A stretch of DNA of 6,129 bases from Leucobacter sp. (GTDB lineage Bacteria > Actinomycetota > Actinomycetes > Actinomycetales > Microbacteriaceae): contig JAGNOB010000131.1 in assembly GCA_017990305.1 (NCBI GenBank), positions 1-6,129 on the forward strand, read 5' to 3'. Positions 1-6,129 of this stretch are shown here, one piece after another. Below the pieces are notes generated by a model, which saw nothing but the letters and a program-made list of their open reading frames with translations, was not told the DNA's origin and did no database searches. Each line of letters begins with the position of its first letter. The stretch's first letter is position 1. A program made the position numbers and the translations under genes.

Positions 1-468
1 GACGAGAAGTTCGGTGGCGAGGGCTTCGGCGATCCAGCCGAGACCGCGCTCAAGCAGACCATGGTCAACGTTCCCGACGTTCGTGGCAAGTCCTTCGACG
101 AGGCCGCAGGCATCATCGCGAACGCCCGCTTCGCTTACCGCGACGGTGGCGAGGTCGACTCGGCAGTGCCCAAGGGCATGATCGCCCGCACCGACCCCGG
201 TATCGGCGCAGCCGCAGGCCTCGGCGCAGAGATCACCCTCTACCGCTCACGCGGTAACGCTGGCGCGGTTCCTGGCGGCCTTGGTGGCATGACGGCGAGC
301 GATGCAGAGAGCGAGCTGAAGTCAGCTGGCTTCACCTCTGTGAGTGTCACGTGTGCCGCCGACGGCAAGGTCGACAAGGGCAAGGACAAGGTGAAGTCTG
401 TCTCGCCCGCCGCAGGTGAAGAGATCCGCTTGAACGAGCGCGTCACGCTCAGCGTGAACTGCTCGTAG
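1..468 (+). CDS. Penicillin-binding protein, C-terminal fragment with two PASTA domains (5' end outside window)
   Basis: The reading frame is open from the first base and ends at TAG 466-468, giving the last 155 residues of a larger protein. Two PASTA-like repeats are visible: residues about 22-85, opening with VNVPDVRGKSFDEA and closing with ITLYRS, and residues about 89-153, opening with AVPGGLGGMTASDAE and closing with VTLSVN. Each has the PASTA pattern of a V/P-x-(V/L)-x-G-(K/M) start, an Ala-rich helix, and a P-x-x-G turn (DPGIGA, SPAAGE). Such repeats end actinobacterial class A PBPs (glycosyltransferase plus transpeptidase), where they lie outside the membrane and are thought to bind peptidoglycan. 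The catalytic domains are not in view, so the class A assignment rests on the next gene, a metallophosphoesterase, as in M. tuberculosis ponA2-Rv3683. A PASTA Ser/Thr kinase (PknB type) is the main alternative, but the neighbour argues against it. Cys118 and Cys154 of the fragment flank the second repeat. Confidence 0.8.
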   Translation, partial: DEKFGGEGFGDPAETALKQTMVNVPDVRGKSFDEAAGIIANARFAYRDGGEVDSAVPKGMIARTDPGIGAAAGLGAEITLYRSRGNAGAVPGGLGGMTASDAESELKSAGFTSVSVTCAADGKVDKGKDKVKSVSPAAGEEIRLNERVTLSVNCS

Positions 469-486
469 TCGGCGACGGTAGCAACG

Positions 487-1425
487 ATGACGCGTTCACC
501 GCGCTCAAACACCGCTGCGGCCCTGGGATGGGCCGCAGCGGGCGTGCTGCTCTGGTCGACAGTGATCGAGCGACGACTCTTCACTGTCCGGCGCCTCGAA
601 GTGCCTGTGCTGCGCGAGGACGCTGCGCCCGTCAGGGTGTTGCAGCTCTCAGATCTGCATCTGGCCCCGTGGCAGACAAACAAGATGAACTGGGTGCGCT
701 CACTCGCAGCGCTGAAGCCAGACCTCGTCGTGCTCACCGGCGACCTCATGGGTCACACCGGGGCCCGGCCGTCGCTGTTGCACACGCTCGCGGCGTTTGA
801 GGGAACTCCGACGGTGTTCGTGCACGGCTCCAACGACTACTACGGGCCGAAACTGAAGAACCCGTTGAAGTACCTCAAGGAGCCGAGTCGGCTGAGCACC
901 CGCGAGCAAGACATCGACAACGCGAAGCTCACGGCCGGGCTCGAGGAGCTCGGCTTCCTGAACCTCAACAACTCCGCGACGTCGCTCCATCTGCGCGGCT
1001 CGCAACTCGACTTCTTTGGGCTCGACGACCCGCACATCAGGTTTGATGACGGCGCTCAGATGCGGTCATCGATCGCCGCGCAAGGGCTTGGGTTCGACGA
1101 GCGCGCTGAAAACGCACCCGCCCGCATCGGTGTCGTCCACGCCCCCTACCAGTCGGCACTCGGAGAGCTACTCGACGAGGGTGCCGATCTCATCCTTGCC
1201 GGCCACACTCACGGTGGCCAGGTGCGTGTTCCCGGTATCGGAGCGCTCACGTCCAACAGTGACCTTCCGAACGACCAGGCCCGTGGCCTGAGCGTCTGGT
1301 ACGACGCGCACCGCGCGGCGTATCTCAATGTGAGCGCCGGTCTTGGCAACTCGATTTACGCGCCCGTACGCTTCGCGTGCCGGCCTGAGGCGAGCCTCAT
1401 CACGCTCACCGCACCGGGCAACTAG
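487..1425 (+). CDS. Membrane-anchored metallophosphoesterase
   Basis: This 312-residue protein has the calcineurin-like phosphoesterase fold signature: DLH at 56-58 (in LSDLHL), GD at 85-86 (in LTGDLMGH), a GSND block at 114-117, His218 (in VVHAPY) and GHTHGGQ at 239-245. These motifs bind a two-metal centre that hydrolyses phosphoester bonds; the substrate cannot be told from sequence. A hydrophobic segment at about residues 10-27, next to Arg/Lys-rich flanks, is a probable membrane anchor or uncleaved signal. In place of the usual GNH(D/E) motif the protein has GSND, so Asn and His of that motif are changed. The ATG at 487 is the first start after the PBP stop, 18 bases away in the same frame; its Shine-Dalgarno match is weak, which suggests co-transcription and coupling with the PBP gene. 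The pairing resembles ponA2-Rv3683 of mycobacteria. A role in cell-envelope metabolism is inferred from that neighbourhood only. Confidence 0.9.
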   Translation: MTRSPRSNTAAALGWAAAGVLLWSTVIERRLFTVRRLEVPVLREDAAPVRVLQLSDLHLAPWQTNKMNWVRSLAALKPDLVVLTGDLMGHTGARPSLLHTLAAFEGTPTVFVHGSNDYYGPKLKNPLKYLKEPSRLSTREQDIDNAKLTAGLEELGFLNLNNSATSLHLRGSQLDFFGLDDPHIRFDDGAQMRSSIAAQGLGFDERAENAPARIGVVHAPYQSALGELLDEGADLILAGHTHGGQVRVPGIGALTSNSDLPNDQARGLSVWYDAHRAAYLNVSAGLGNSIYAPVRFACRPEASLITLTAPGN

Positions 1426-1432
1426 CGCGGCC

Positions 1433-1459
1433 GCGTAGGGGCGCTACACGCCCCTACGC
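1433..1459. terminator. Perfect hairpin between convergent genes, probable bidirectional terminator
   Basis: The arms GCGTAGGGGCG (1433-1443) and CGCCCCTACGC (1449-1459) pair perfectly over 11 bp around a 5-base loop (CTACA). The hairpin lies 7 bases after the phosphoesterase stop and 16 bases after the dapL stop on the other strand, where a shared terminator is expected. Neither side has a clear T-run, as is common for GC-rich Actinobacteria, so efficiency cannot be judged. Being symmetric, it can act on transcripts from both strands. Confidence 0.8.
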
Positions 1460-1475
1460 CGCCGCTGAGCCCCGC

Positions 1476-2699
1476 CTAGCGATCTAGGTTGGCGAGCAGC
1501 TCGGCGAGCCGCCCTGCGGCCTCCTGCGTCGCCTCAGCGGTGTTGAACGCGCTGAGCCGGAAGTGTCCGGCACCGGTCGGCCCAAATCCGACACCGGGTG
1601 TGCCAACAATGTGCGCCCGTTCGAGCAGCGCATCGAAAAACTCCCACGAGTCCATGCCACCCGGGCAGCGGAACCACACGTACGGTGAGTGCTCACCTCC
1701 GGCAGCGGCAACGCCAGCGGCCTCGAGGGTCTCTCGAATAAGGCGCGCGTTCGAGAGATAGTAGCTCACGTCTGCTTGCACCTGCACGCGCCCCTCGGCA
1801 CCATACGTGGCCTCCGCCGCGCGCTGCACGATGTACGGAGTCCCGTTGAACTTCGTTGACTGCCGCCGCAGCCACATCGCGTGAAGCGAGACTCCGTCGC
1901 GTTGCAGCTTCTTAGGCACGACGGTCCACGAGCAGCGCAGCCCGGTGAAGCCGGCCGTCTTCGAGAACGATCCGAATTCGATCGCTACCTCGTCAGCCCC
2001 GTCGATCTCGTAGATCGAACGCGGCACATCGTCGCCGGTGATGAAGGCGCGGTAGGCGACGTCGAAGAGGATCACGGCATCGGTCTCGCGTGCATACTCG
2101 ACCCACGCGGTGAGATCCTCCCGCGACAGTGTTGTCCCGGTGGGGTTGTTCGGGGAGCACAGGTAGATGAGCTCGACTGGTTCGGCAGGGATCGCCGGCC
2201 GGTACCCGTTCGTGTCGTCGCAGGCCATGTAGGTCAGACCCGTCCATCGTTCCCCGTCAAAACTGCCGAGCCTGCCCGCCATCGCGTTCGAGTCGACATA
2301 GACCGGATACACCGGGTCAGTAACCGCAACGCGTACGGTATCAGCGAAGAGCTCCTGAATATTCGCAGAGTCCGACTTCGAGCCGTCACCGATGAAGATC
2401 TCATCGGCCTCGACGTCAACGCCAATAGCGCTGTACTCCCCCTCGGCGATCGCCTGACGCAGGAATTCGTACCCGGCCTCTGGGCCGTACCCCTGGAACG
2501 AGGCGGCCGCTGCCTGCTCGTCCACCGCGCGGTGCAGCGCCTCGACAACCGCAGGTGCGAGTGGTCGGGTGACGTCGCCGATACCGAGGCGCAACACGTT
2601 CGCTTCGGGGTGTTCCGCCTCGAAGCGACGCACGCGCTCGGCGACCTGGCTGAAGAGGTATGACTGCGGGATCTCCCCGAAGTTCTTGTTGGTGATCAT
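1476..2699 (-). CDS. dapL: LL-diaminopimelate aminotransferase (DapL)
   Basis: This 407-residue protein is a class I/II PLP-dependent aminotransferase (fold type I) of normal length for DapL. It should convert L-tetrahydrodipicolinate plus glutamate into LL-diaminopimelate plus 2-oxoglutarate (EC 2.6.1.83) in the cytoplasm. DapL-type blocks, in order: SYLF (13-16), GIGDVTRPL (39-47), GYGPEAGYEFLR (70-81), DGSKSD (105-110), DPVYPVYVDS (128-137), CSPNNPTG (181-188, with Asn185), FDVAY (212-216, with Asp213 for the PLP ring nitrogen), SFSKTAGFTG (244-253, Lys247 the Schiff-base lysine), FNG (284-286), PYVW (339-342), TPGVGFGPTG (367-376) and RLSAF (381-385, Arg381 for the substrate carboxylate). 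These match plant, clostridial and chlamydial DapL better than DapC/ArgD or AspC. The ATG at 2697-2699 follows an AGGA site 8 bases upstream. The gene ends a cluster with ask and asd, 27 bases after asd, which fits a lysine/diaminopimelate role. A related MalY/PatB-type or other aminotransferase is the less likely alternative. Confidence 0.9.
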   Translation of the reverse strand: MITNKNFGEIPQSYLFSQVAERVRRFEAEHPEANVLRLGIGDVTRPLAPAVVEALHRAVDEQAAAASFQGYGPEAGYEFLRQAIAEGEYSAIGVDVEADEIFIGDGSKSDSANIQELFADTVRVAVTDPVYPVYVDSNAMAGRLGSFDGERWTGLTYMACDDTNGYRPAIPAEPVELIYLCSPNNPTGTTLSREDLTAWVEYARETDAVILFDVAYRAFITGDDVPRSIYEIDGADEVAIEFGSFSKTAGFTGLRCSWTVVPKKLQRDGVSLHAMWLRRQSTKFNGTPYIVQRAAEATYGAEGRVQVQADVSYYLSNARLIRETLEAAGVAAAGGEHSPYVWFRCPGGMDSWEFFDALLERAHIVGTPGVGFGPTGAGHFRLSAFNTAEATQEAAGRLAELLANLDR

Positions 2700-2710
2700 C
2701 GGGGAGATCC
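2669..2710 (-). repeat. 10-bp perfect inverted repeat enclosing the dapL start codon
   Basis: GGATCTCCCC (2669-2678) and GGGGAGATCC (2701-2710) are exact reverse complements separated by 22 bases. In the dapL mRNA the 5' arm includes GGA of the only Shine-Dalgarno-like site and the 3' arm lies in codons 8-11; the start codon sits in the loop. The structure could mask the ribosome site or mark a DNA operator, but the 3' arm is also constrained by coding (Gly-Glu-Ile-Pro). The repeat is a direct observation; any function is inference. Confidence 0.5.
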
Positions 2711-2726
2711 TGTCTGTTCCGGTTGC

Positions 2727-3818
<1,092 letters not shown>

Positions 3819-3841
3819 TCAGATGAGTGTGGTGGCCAGCG

Positions 3842-4360
3842 TTAGCGGCCGGTGCCCGCGTAGACGGTGGCCGAATGGTCTGCGTCGAGGCCGAACGCGG
3901 TGTGGAGCACACGCACCGCCTTCTCCATGAGGTCGGCGCGGGTCACGACGGAGATCCGAATCTCCGAGGTCGAGATCATCTCGATGTTGATGCCCGCCTC
4001 GTAGAGTGCGCGGAACAGCTGAGCCGACACTCCCGAGCTCGTGCGCATACCGGCGCCGACAACAGCGATCTTTGCGATCTGGTCGTCGTACAGCAGAGTC
4101 TCGTAGCCAAGCGCCTCGCGCTCAGCTTCGAGCACCTCGGTGACCTTGCGGCCCTCCTCCATCGGCACGGTGAAGGAAATATCGGTGCGGTTCGTATCGG
4201 CCGCGGAGATGTTCTGGACGATGATGTCAATGTTCGCGTTCGTCGAAGCGACGACCTCGAAGATCTGCGCTGCCTTACCCGGAATATCGGGAACGCCGCC
4301 CACAGTAATCTTCGCTTCGCTCGCCTCAGCGGCAACGCCAGTGATGACCGACTCTTCCAC
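3842..4360 (-). CDS. Aspartokinase beta subunit from internal in-frame start
   Basis: In Corynebacterium glutamicum, lysC gives both a full alpha subunit and a 172-residue beta subunit from an in-frame internal start, and the enzyme is an alpha2-beta2 complex. Here a GTG at 4358-4360 (residue 254 of alpha) begins [10 protein letters not shown], which aligns with the VEEAVLTGVA of the corynebacterial beta start as I recall it, and the frame to the stop is also 172 codons. GGGAG (4366-4370), within AAGGGAG, lies 5 bases upstream of this GTG, a good Shine-Dalgarno site inside a coding region. The product would consist of the two ACT domains only, so it would be regulatory and not catalytic. The start and ribosome site are seen; translation is inferred. 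Confidence 0.6.
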   Translation of the reverse strand: MEESVITGVAAEASEAKITVGGVPDIPGKAAQIFEVVASTNANIDIIVQNISAADTNRTDISFTVPMEEGRKVTEVLEAEREALGYETLLYDDQIAKIAVVGAGMRTSSGVSAQLFRALYEAGINIEMISTSEIRISVVTRADLMEKAVRVLHTAFGLDADHSATVYAGTGR

Positions 4361-5119
4361 AAGATCTCCCTTCGGGTGCCCAGTCTTGGGCGTGTACACA
4401 ACGGTTCCCGGCTCGCCTGAGAAGGACGATCGCACGTGCAGCTCGACTCCGTGTCGGCGCGCATACTCGACGGCGCGCAGGTGCAGCACCTTCGCGCCAG
4501 CTGCGGCGAGTTCGAGCATCTCCTCGGAGGAGATCGCGTCGATCTTCTTGGCGAGCGGGGCGACGCGCGGATCGGTCGTGAAGACCCCGTCGACGTCGGT
4601 ATAGATTTCGCACCGGTCAGCTTTCAGTGCTGCGGCGAGGGCGACGGCGGTGGTGTCAGAGCCGCCACGGCCCAGAGTGGTGATGTCGCGAGAATCGCGG
4701 CTGAACCCTTGGAAGCCGGCGACGATTGCGACGGCTCCCGAATCGAGCGCCTCACGGACGCGACCCGGGGTCACGTCCACGATCTTCGCGGAACCGTGGT
4801 CTGGGGTGGTGATCATCCCGGCCTGGCTGCCGGTGAACGACAGGGCCTCAACGCCCATGCCCTTGATGGTCATCGCGAGCAGCGCCATCGAGATGCGCTC
4901 GCCCGCTGTGAGGAGCATGTCGAGCTCGCGCGGAGCGGGGATCGGCGTGCAGTCAGCGGCTAGATCGAGGAGTTCGTCAGTGGTGTCACCCATGGCGCTC
5001 ACAACGACGACGACCTCGTTGCCGGTGCGGCGAGTCTCAACGATCCGCTTCGCGACGCGCTTAATGCTCTCCGCGTCGGCGACAGACGACCCCCCGAACT
5101 TCTGCACGATCAATGCCAC
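3842..5119 (-). CDS. ask: Aspartokinase, alpha subunit (full length)
   Basis: The enzyme phosphorylates L-aspartate to 4-phospho-L-aspartate, the first and usually feedback-controlled step of the aspartate pathway. From the GTG start chosen here the protein has 425 residues. The kinase domain shows KFGGSSV (7-13), TTLGRGGSD (147-155) and [12 protein letters not shown] (174-185); two ACT regulatory domains follow (about 265-340 and 345-425), including [18 protein letters not shown] and ISTSEIRIS, and the protein ends YAGTGR as in other actinobacterial enzymes. A longer frame from ATG at 5150-5152 adds 11 residues, but the GTG at 5117-5119 has AAGGAGG 6 bases upstream and gives the usual N-terminus ([12 protein letters not shown]). 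The upstream ATG also overlaps a probable -10 box. Lysine plus threonine feedback, as in Corynebacterium LysC, is expected from the family but not proven. The gene is also called lysC. Confidence 0.96.
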   Translation of the reverse strand: MALIVQKFGGSSVADAESIKRVAKRIVETRRTGNEVVVVVSAMGDTTDELLDLAADCTPIPAPRELDMLLTAGERISMALLAMTIKGMGVEALSFTGSQAGMITTPDHGSAKIVDVTPGRVREALDSGAVAIVAGFQGFSRDSRDITTLGRGGSDTTAVALAAALKADRCEIYTDVDGVFTTDPRVAPLAKKIDAISSEEMLELAAAGAKVLHLRAVEYARRHGVELHVRSSFSGEPGTVVYTPKTGHPKGDLVEESVITGVAAEASEAKITVGGVPDIPGKAAQIFEVVASTNANIDIIVQNISAADTNRTDISFTVPMEEGRKVTEVLEAEREALGYETLLYDDQIAKIAVVGAGMRTSSGVSAQLFRALYEAGINIEMISTSEIRISVVTRADLMEKAVRVLHTAFGLDADHSATVYAGTGR

Positions 5120-5124
5120 GAGGG

Positions 5125-5132
5125 TCCTCCTT
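5125..5132 (-). promoter_or_regulatory. Ribosome binding site of ask that decides the start
   Basis: On the minus strand AAGGAGGA precedes the GTG at 5117-5119; the AAGGAGG core ends 6 bases before it. It is a near-perfect anti-16S match and lies inside the longer frame from ATG 5150, which has no comparable site at hand. It supports GTG as the true start. Confidence 0.85.
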
Positions 5133-5150
5133 GGTTCTGGGCCAGCTTTC

Positions 5151-5156
5151 ATTCTA
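5151..5156 (-). promoter_or_regulatory. Probable -10 element of an ask promoter
   Basis: The minus strand reads TAGAAT, close to the actinobacterial housekeeping -10 consensus, in an otherwise GC-rich 88-base gap between recR and ask. A transcript starting about 7 bases further on would have a leader of roughly 20-25 bases carrying the strong ask ribosome site. I see no convincing -35 hexamer 16-18 bases upstream, so this stays a candidate. If real, it lets ask-asd-dapL be transcribed apart from dnaX-recR. Confidence 0.5.
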
Positions 5157-5207
5157 GCCGCAGGCGCATGCCCGAGCCGGTGCGCGGGCTTCGAAGGTTA
5201 CGGGAAG

Positions 5208-5816
5208 CTACTCGACGATGCGCCGACCTTCGAATGCACGGCCGAGCGTCACCTCGTCTGCGAACTCAAGATCGCCGCCGACGGGAAGCCCCGAGGCGAG
5301 CCGCGAAACGGGCACCTCGATGCTCGTGAGGAGCCGCGAAAGGTACGCAGCCGTCGCCTCCCCTTCTAGGTTCGGGTCGGTCGCGATGATGACCTCGCGG
5401 ACACGGTCATCTCCCGTCGCCTCACCGAGCCGACGCATGAGCGCGGGAATGCTCAGATCGTCAGGGCCAATGCCGTCGATCGGACTGATGGCCCCACCGA
5501 GCACGTGGTACAGGCCACGGAACTGTCGGGTGCGCTCGATCGCGACAACGTCTTTCGGCTCCTCGACAACGCAGATGAGCGTGTGGTCGCGACGCGCATC
5601 CGAGCAGATGCTGCAGCGAACCTGCTCGGTGATGTTTCCGCAGACCTCGCAGAAGCGCACGCGCTCGCGCACCTCTGTGAGCAGCGTCGCGAGTTTCGAC
5701 ACGTCAAAGCTCTGTGTCTGGAGGATGTGGAACGCGATCCGCTGCGCGGACTTCGGGCCGATCCCGGGGAGCCTGCCGAATTCGTCGATCAGGTCTTGCA
5801 CGATTCCGTCGTACAT
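5208..5816 (-). CDS. recR: Recombination mediator protein RecR
   Basis: This 202-residue protein is a complete RecR, which works with RecO (and RecF) to load RecA onto single-stranded DNA at gaps and breaks. The order of parts is typical: an N-terminal helix-hairpin-helix ([18 protein letters not shown], 15-32), a four-cysteine zinc finger (Cys56, Cys59, Cys68, Cys71 in CEVC and CSIC), a Toprim domain (VVEEPKDV at 83-90, GLYHVLGG at 101-108, [12 protein letters not shown] at 145-156) and the C-terminal [16 protein letters not shown] block (177-192). Length is normal. The ATG start at 5814-5816 has AGGAGG (5823-5828) 6 bases upstream, overlapping the end of dnaX; only 3 bases separate the dnaX stop from this start, so translational coupling is likely. 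The dnaX-recR pairing is widespread in bacteria, though a ybaB/ebfC gene often lies between them and is missing here. Confidence 0.98.
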   Translation of the reverse strand: MYDGIVQDLIDEFGRLPGIGPKSAQRIAFHILQTQSFDVSKLATLLTEVRERVRFCEVCGNITEQVRCSICSDARRDHTLICVVEEPKDVVAIERTRQFRGLYHVLGGAISPIDGIGPDDLSIPALMRRLGEATGDDRVREVIIATDPNLEGEATAAYLSRLLTSIEVPVSRLASGLPVGGDLEFADEVTLGRAFEGRRIVE

Positions 5817-5819
5817 CGA

Positions 5820-6129
5820 CTACCTCCTGGGCTCTGGGAGCGGGCGCTCCTCAACAAAAATAGCGCCGAGGACTTCGCGCACTACCGCTTCGCCGTAGCG
5901 CGTGAACTTCGGGGCTGTCTTCGGTGCCGCCGCCGGCGGTAGCGCGGGTTCCTCAGACTGCGCGTGGCCGGGCGCATTCGGGCCGGGCGCAGCCGGGCTG
6001 GCGGGTTCCGAAGGAGCGACCGCGGCTGGGACGGACGGGGCCGGTGCTGGTGCTGGTGCTGGTGCTGGTGCGGCTGCCGTGGCTGGCGCTGGGGCCGAGG
6101 TCACCGCAGTTGGCCGCTCCGAAGACTGG
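5820..6129 (-). CDS. dnaX: DNA polymerase III subunit gamma/tau, C-terminal fragment (5' end outside window)
   Basis: The frame is open to the right edge and ends at TAG 5820-5822, giving the last 102 residues. About 70 residues are an Ala/Pro/Glu-rich low-complexity linker, with a run of Ala-Pro pairs, followed by a conserved tail (FTRYGEAVVREVLGAIFVEE). That tail and the linker resemble the C-terminus of actinobacterial DnaX as I recall it; the ATPase domain is not in view. DnaX is the clamp-loader subunit that couples replisome parts. Position directly before recR, 3 bases apart, strongly supports the call, because dnaX-recR is a common gene order. A GTG at 6102-6104 is an internal valine of this frame and not a separate start. 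Another Ala/Pro-rich protein cannot be fully excluded from this fragment alone. Confidence 0.82.
   Translation of the reverse strand, partial: QSSERPTAVTSAPAPATAAAPAPAPAPAPAPSVPAAVAPSEPASPAAPGPNAPGHAQSEEPALPPAAAPKTAPKFTRYGEAVVREVLGAIFVEERPLPEPRR
5823..5828 (-). promoter_or_regulatory. Strong ribosome binding site of recR
   Basis: AGGAGG on the minus strand lies 6 bases before the recR ATG and ends right next to the dnaX stop codon (5820-5822). Ribosomes finishing dnaX would be positioned at the recR start. Confidence 0.85.
6043..6072 (-). repeat. Hexanucleotide tandem repeat in the dnaX linker
   Basis: Four exact copies of GGTGCT on the plus strand (6043-6066) are followed by a near copy, GGTGCG (6067-6072). 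On the coding strand they give consecutive Ala-Pro pairs. The unit is a multiple of three, so gain or loss of copies would change linker length without breaking the frame. Confidence 0.9.

Noticed and set aside
1475..1488. Short inverted repeat CCTAG-CGAT-CTAGG at the dapL stop codon
   Set aside because: A 5-bp stem is too short to mean much, and the nearby 11-bp hairpin better explains termination.
1881..2663. Long plus-strand open frame opposite dapL (260 codons)
   Set aside because: It lies wholly antisense to a gene with all DapL motifs, has Arg/Val/Asp-rich composition without any recognisable domain, and is expected from codon bias in GC-rich DNA.
5170..5189. Hairpin after recR as a terminator (GCCCG and CGGGC arms)
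   Set aside because: Only 5 bp pair around a 10-base loop with no T-run, which is expected by chance in GC-rich DNA.
5120..5207. Lysine riboswitch (L-box) before ask
   Set aside because: The gap is only 88 bases, too short for an L-box of about 170 bases, and I see no matching core motifs.
5218..5898. Plus-strand open frame opposite recR (226 codons)
   Set aside because: It mirrors the recR coding sequence and its Ser/Arg-rich composition is typical of a shadow frame.

Overview
The window is GC-rich throughout and fully packed with genes, in a style typical of Actinobacteria. Gene order and protein features (a PASTA-type penicillin-binding protein followed by a membrane-anchored metallophosphoesterase; dnaX-recR-ask-asd on the other strand; an aspartokinase with an internal beta-subunit start) point to a high-GC actinobacterium. 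A member of the Microbacteriaceae such as Leucobacter is my best guess, but that is inference from memory and not shown by the sequence.

Layout. On the plus strand, positions 1-468 hold the C-terminal end of a bifunctional penicillin-binding protein (two PASTA repeats), followed after 18 bases by a metallophosphoesterase with one N-terminal membrane anchor (487-1425). A strong hairpin at 1433-1459 lies between this pair and the convergent minus-strand cluster. Read from the right edge, the minus strand carries the end of dnaX (Ala/Pro-rich C-terminus), recR (3 bases after dnaX), ask/lysC, asd and finally dapL. No stretch over 300 bases lacks a gene; the longest gap, 88 bases between recR and ask, contains a probable promoter and a strong Shine-Dalgarno site.

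Function. The minus-strand cluster joins a replication/repair pair (clamp-loader subunit and RecR) to three enzymes of the aspartate pathway. Ask and Asd turn aspartate into aspartate semialdehyde, the branch point for lysine, threonine and methionine. DapL makes LL-diaminopimelate from tetrahydrodipicolinate in one step, bypassing the acylated intermediates. DapL is not the route usually described for Actinobacteria, so it is the most notable gene here. The plus-strand pair belongs to cell-wall assembly; the PBP-metallophosphoesterase neighbourhood resembles ponA2-Rv3683 of Mycobacterium tuberculosis.

I see no wholly new system. Points worth a second look are the DapL route, a 10-bp perfect inverted repeat around the dapL start codon, the ask start correction and internal beta start, variant residues at aspartokinase feedback sites, the altered metal motif in the phosphoesterase, and a hexanucleotide repeat in dnaX.
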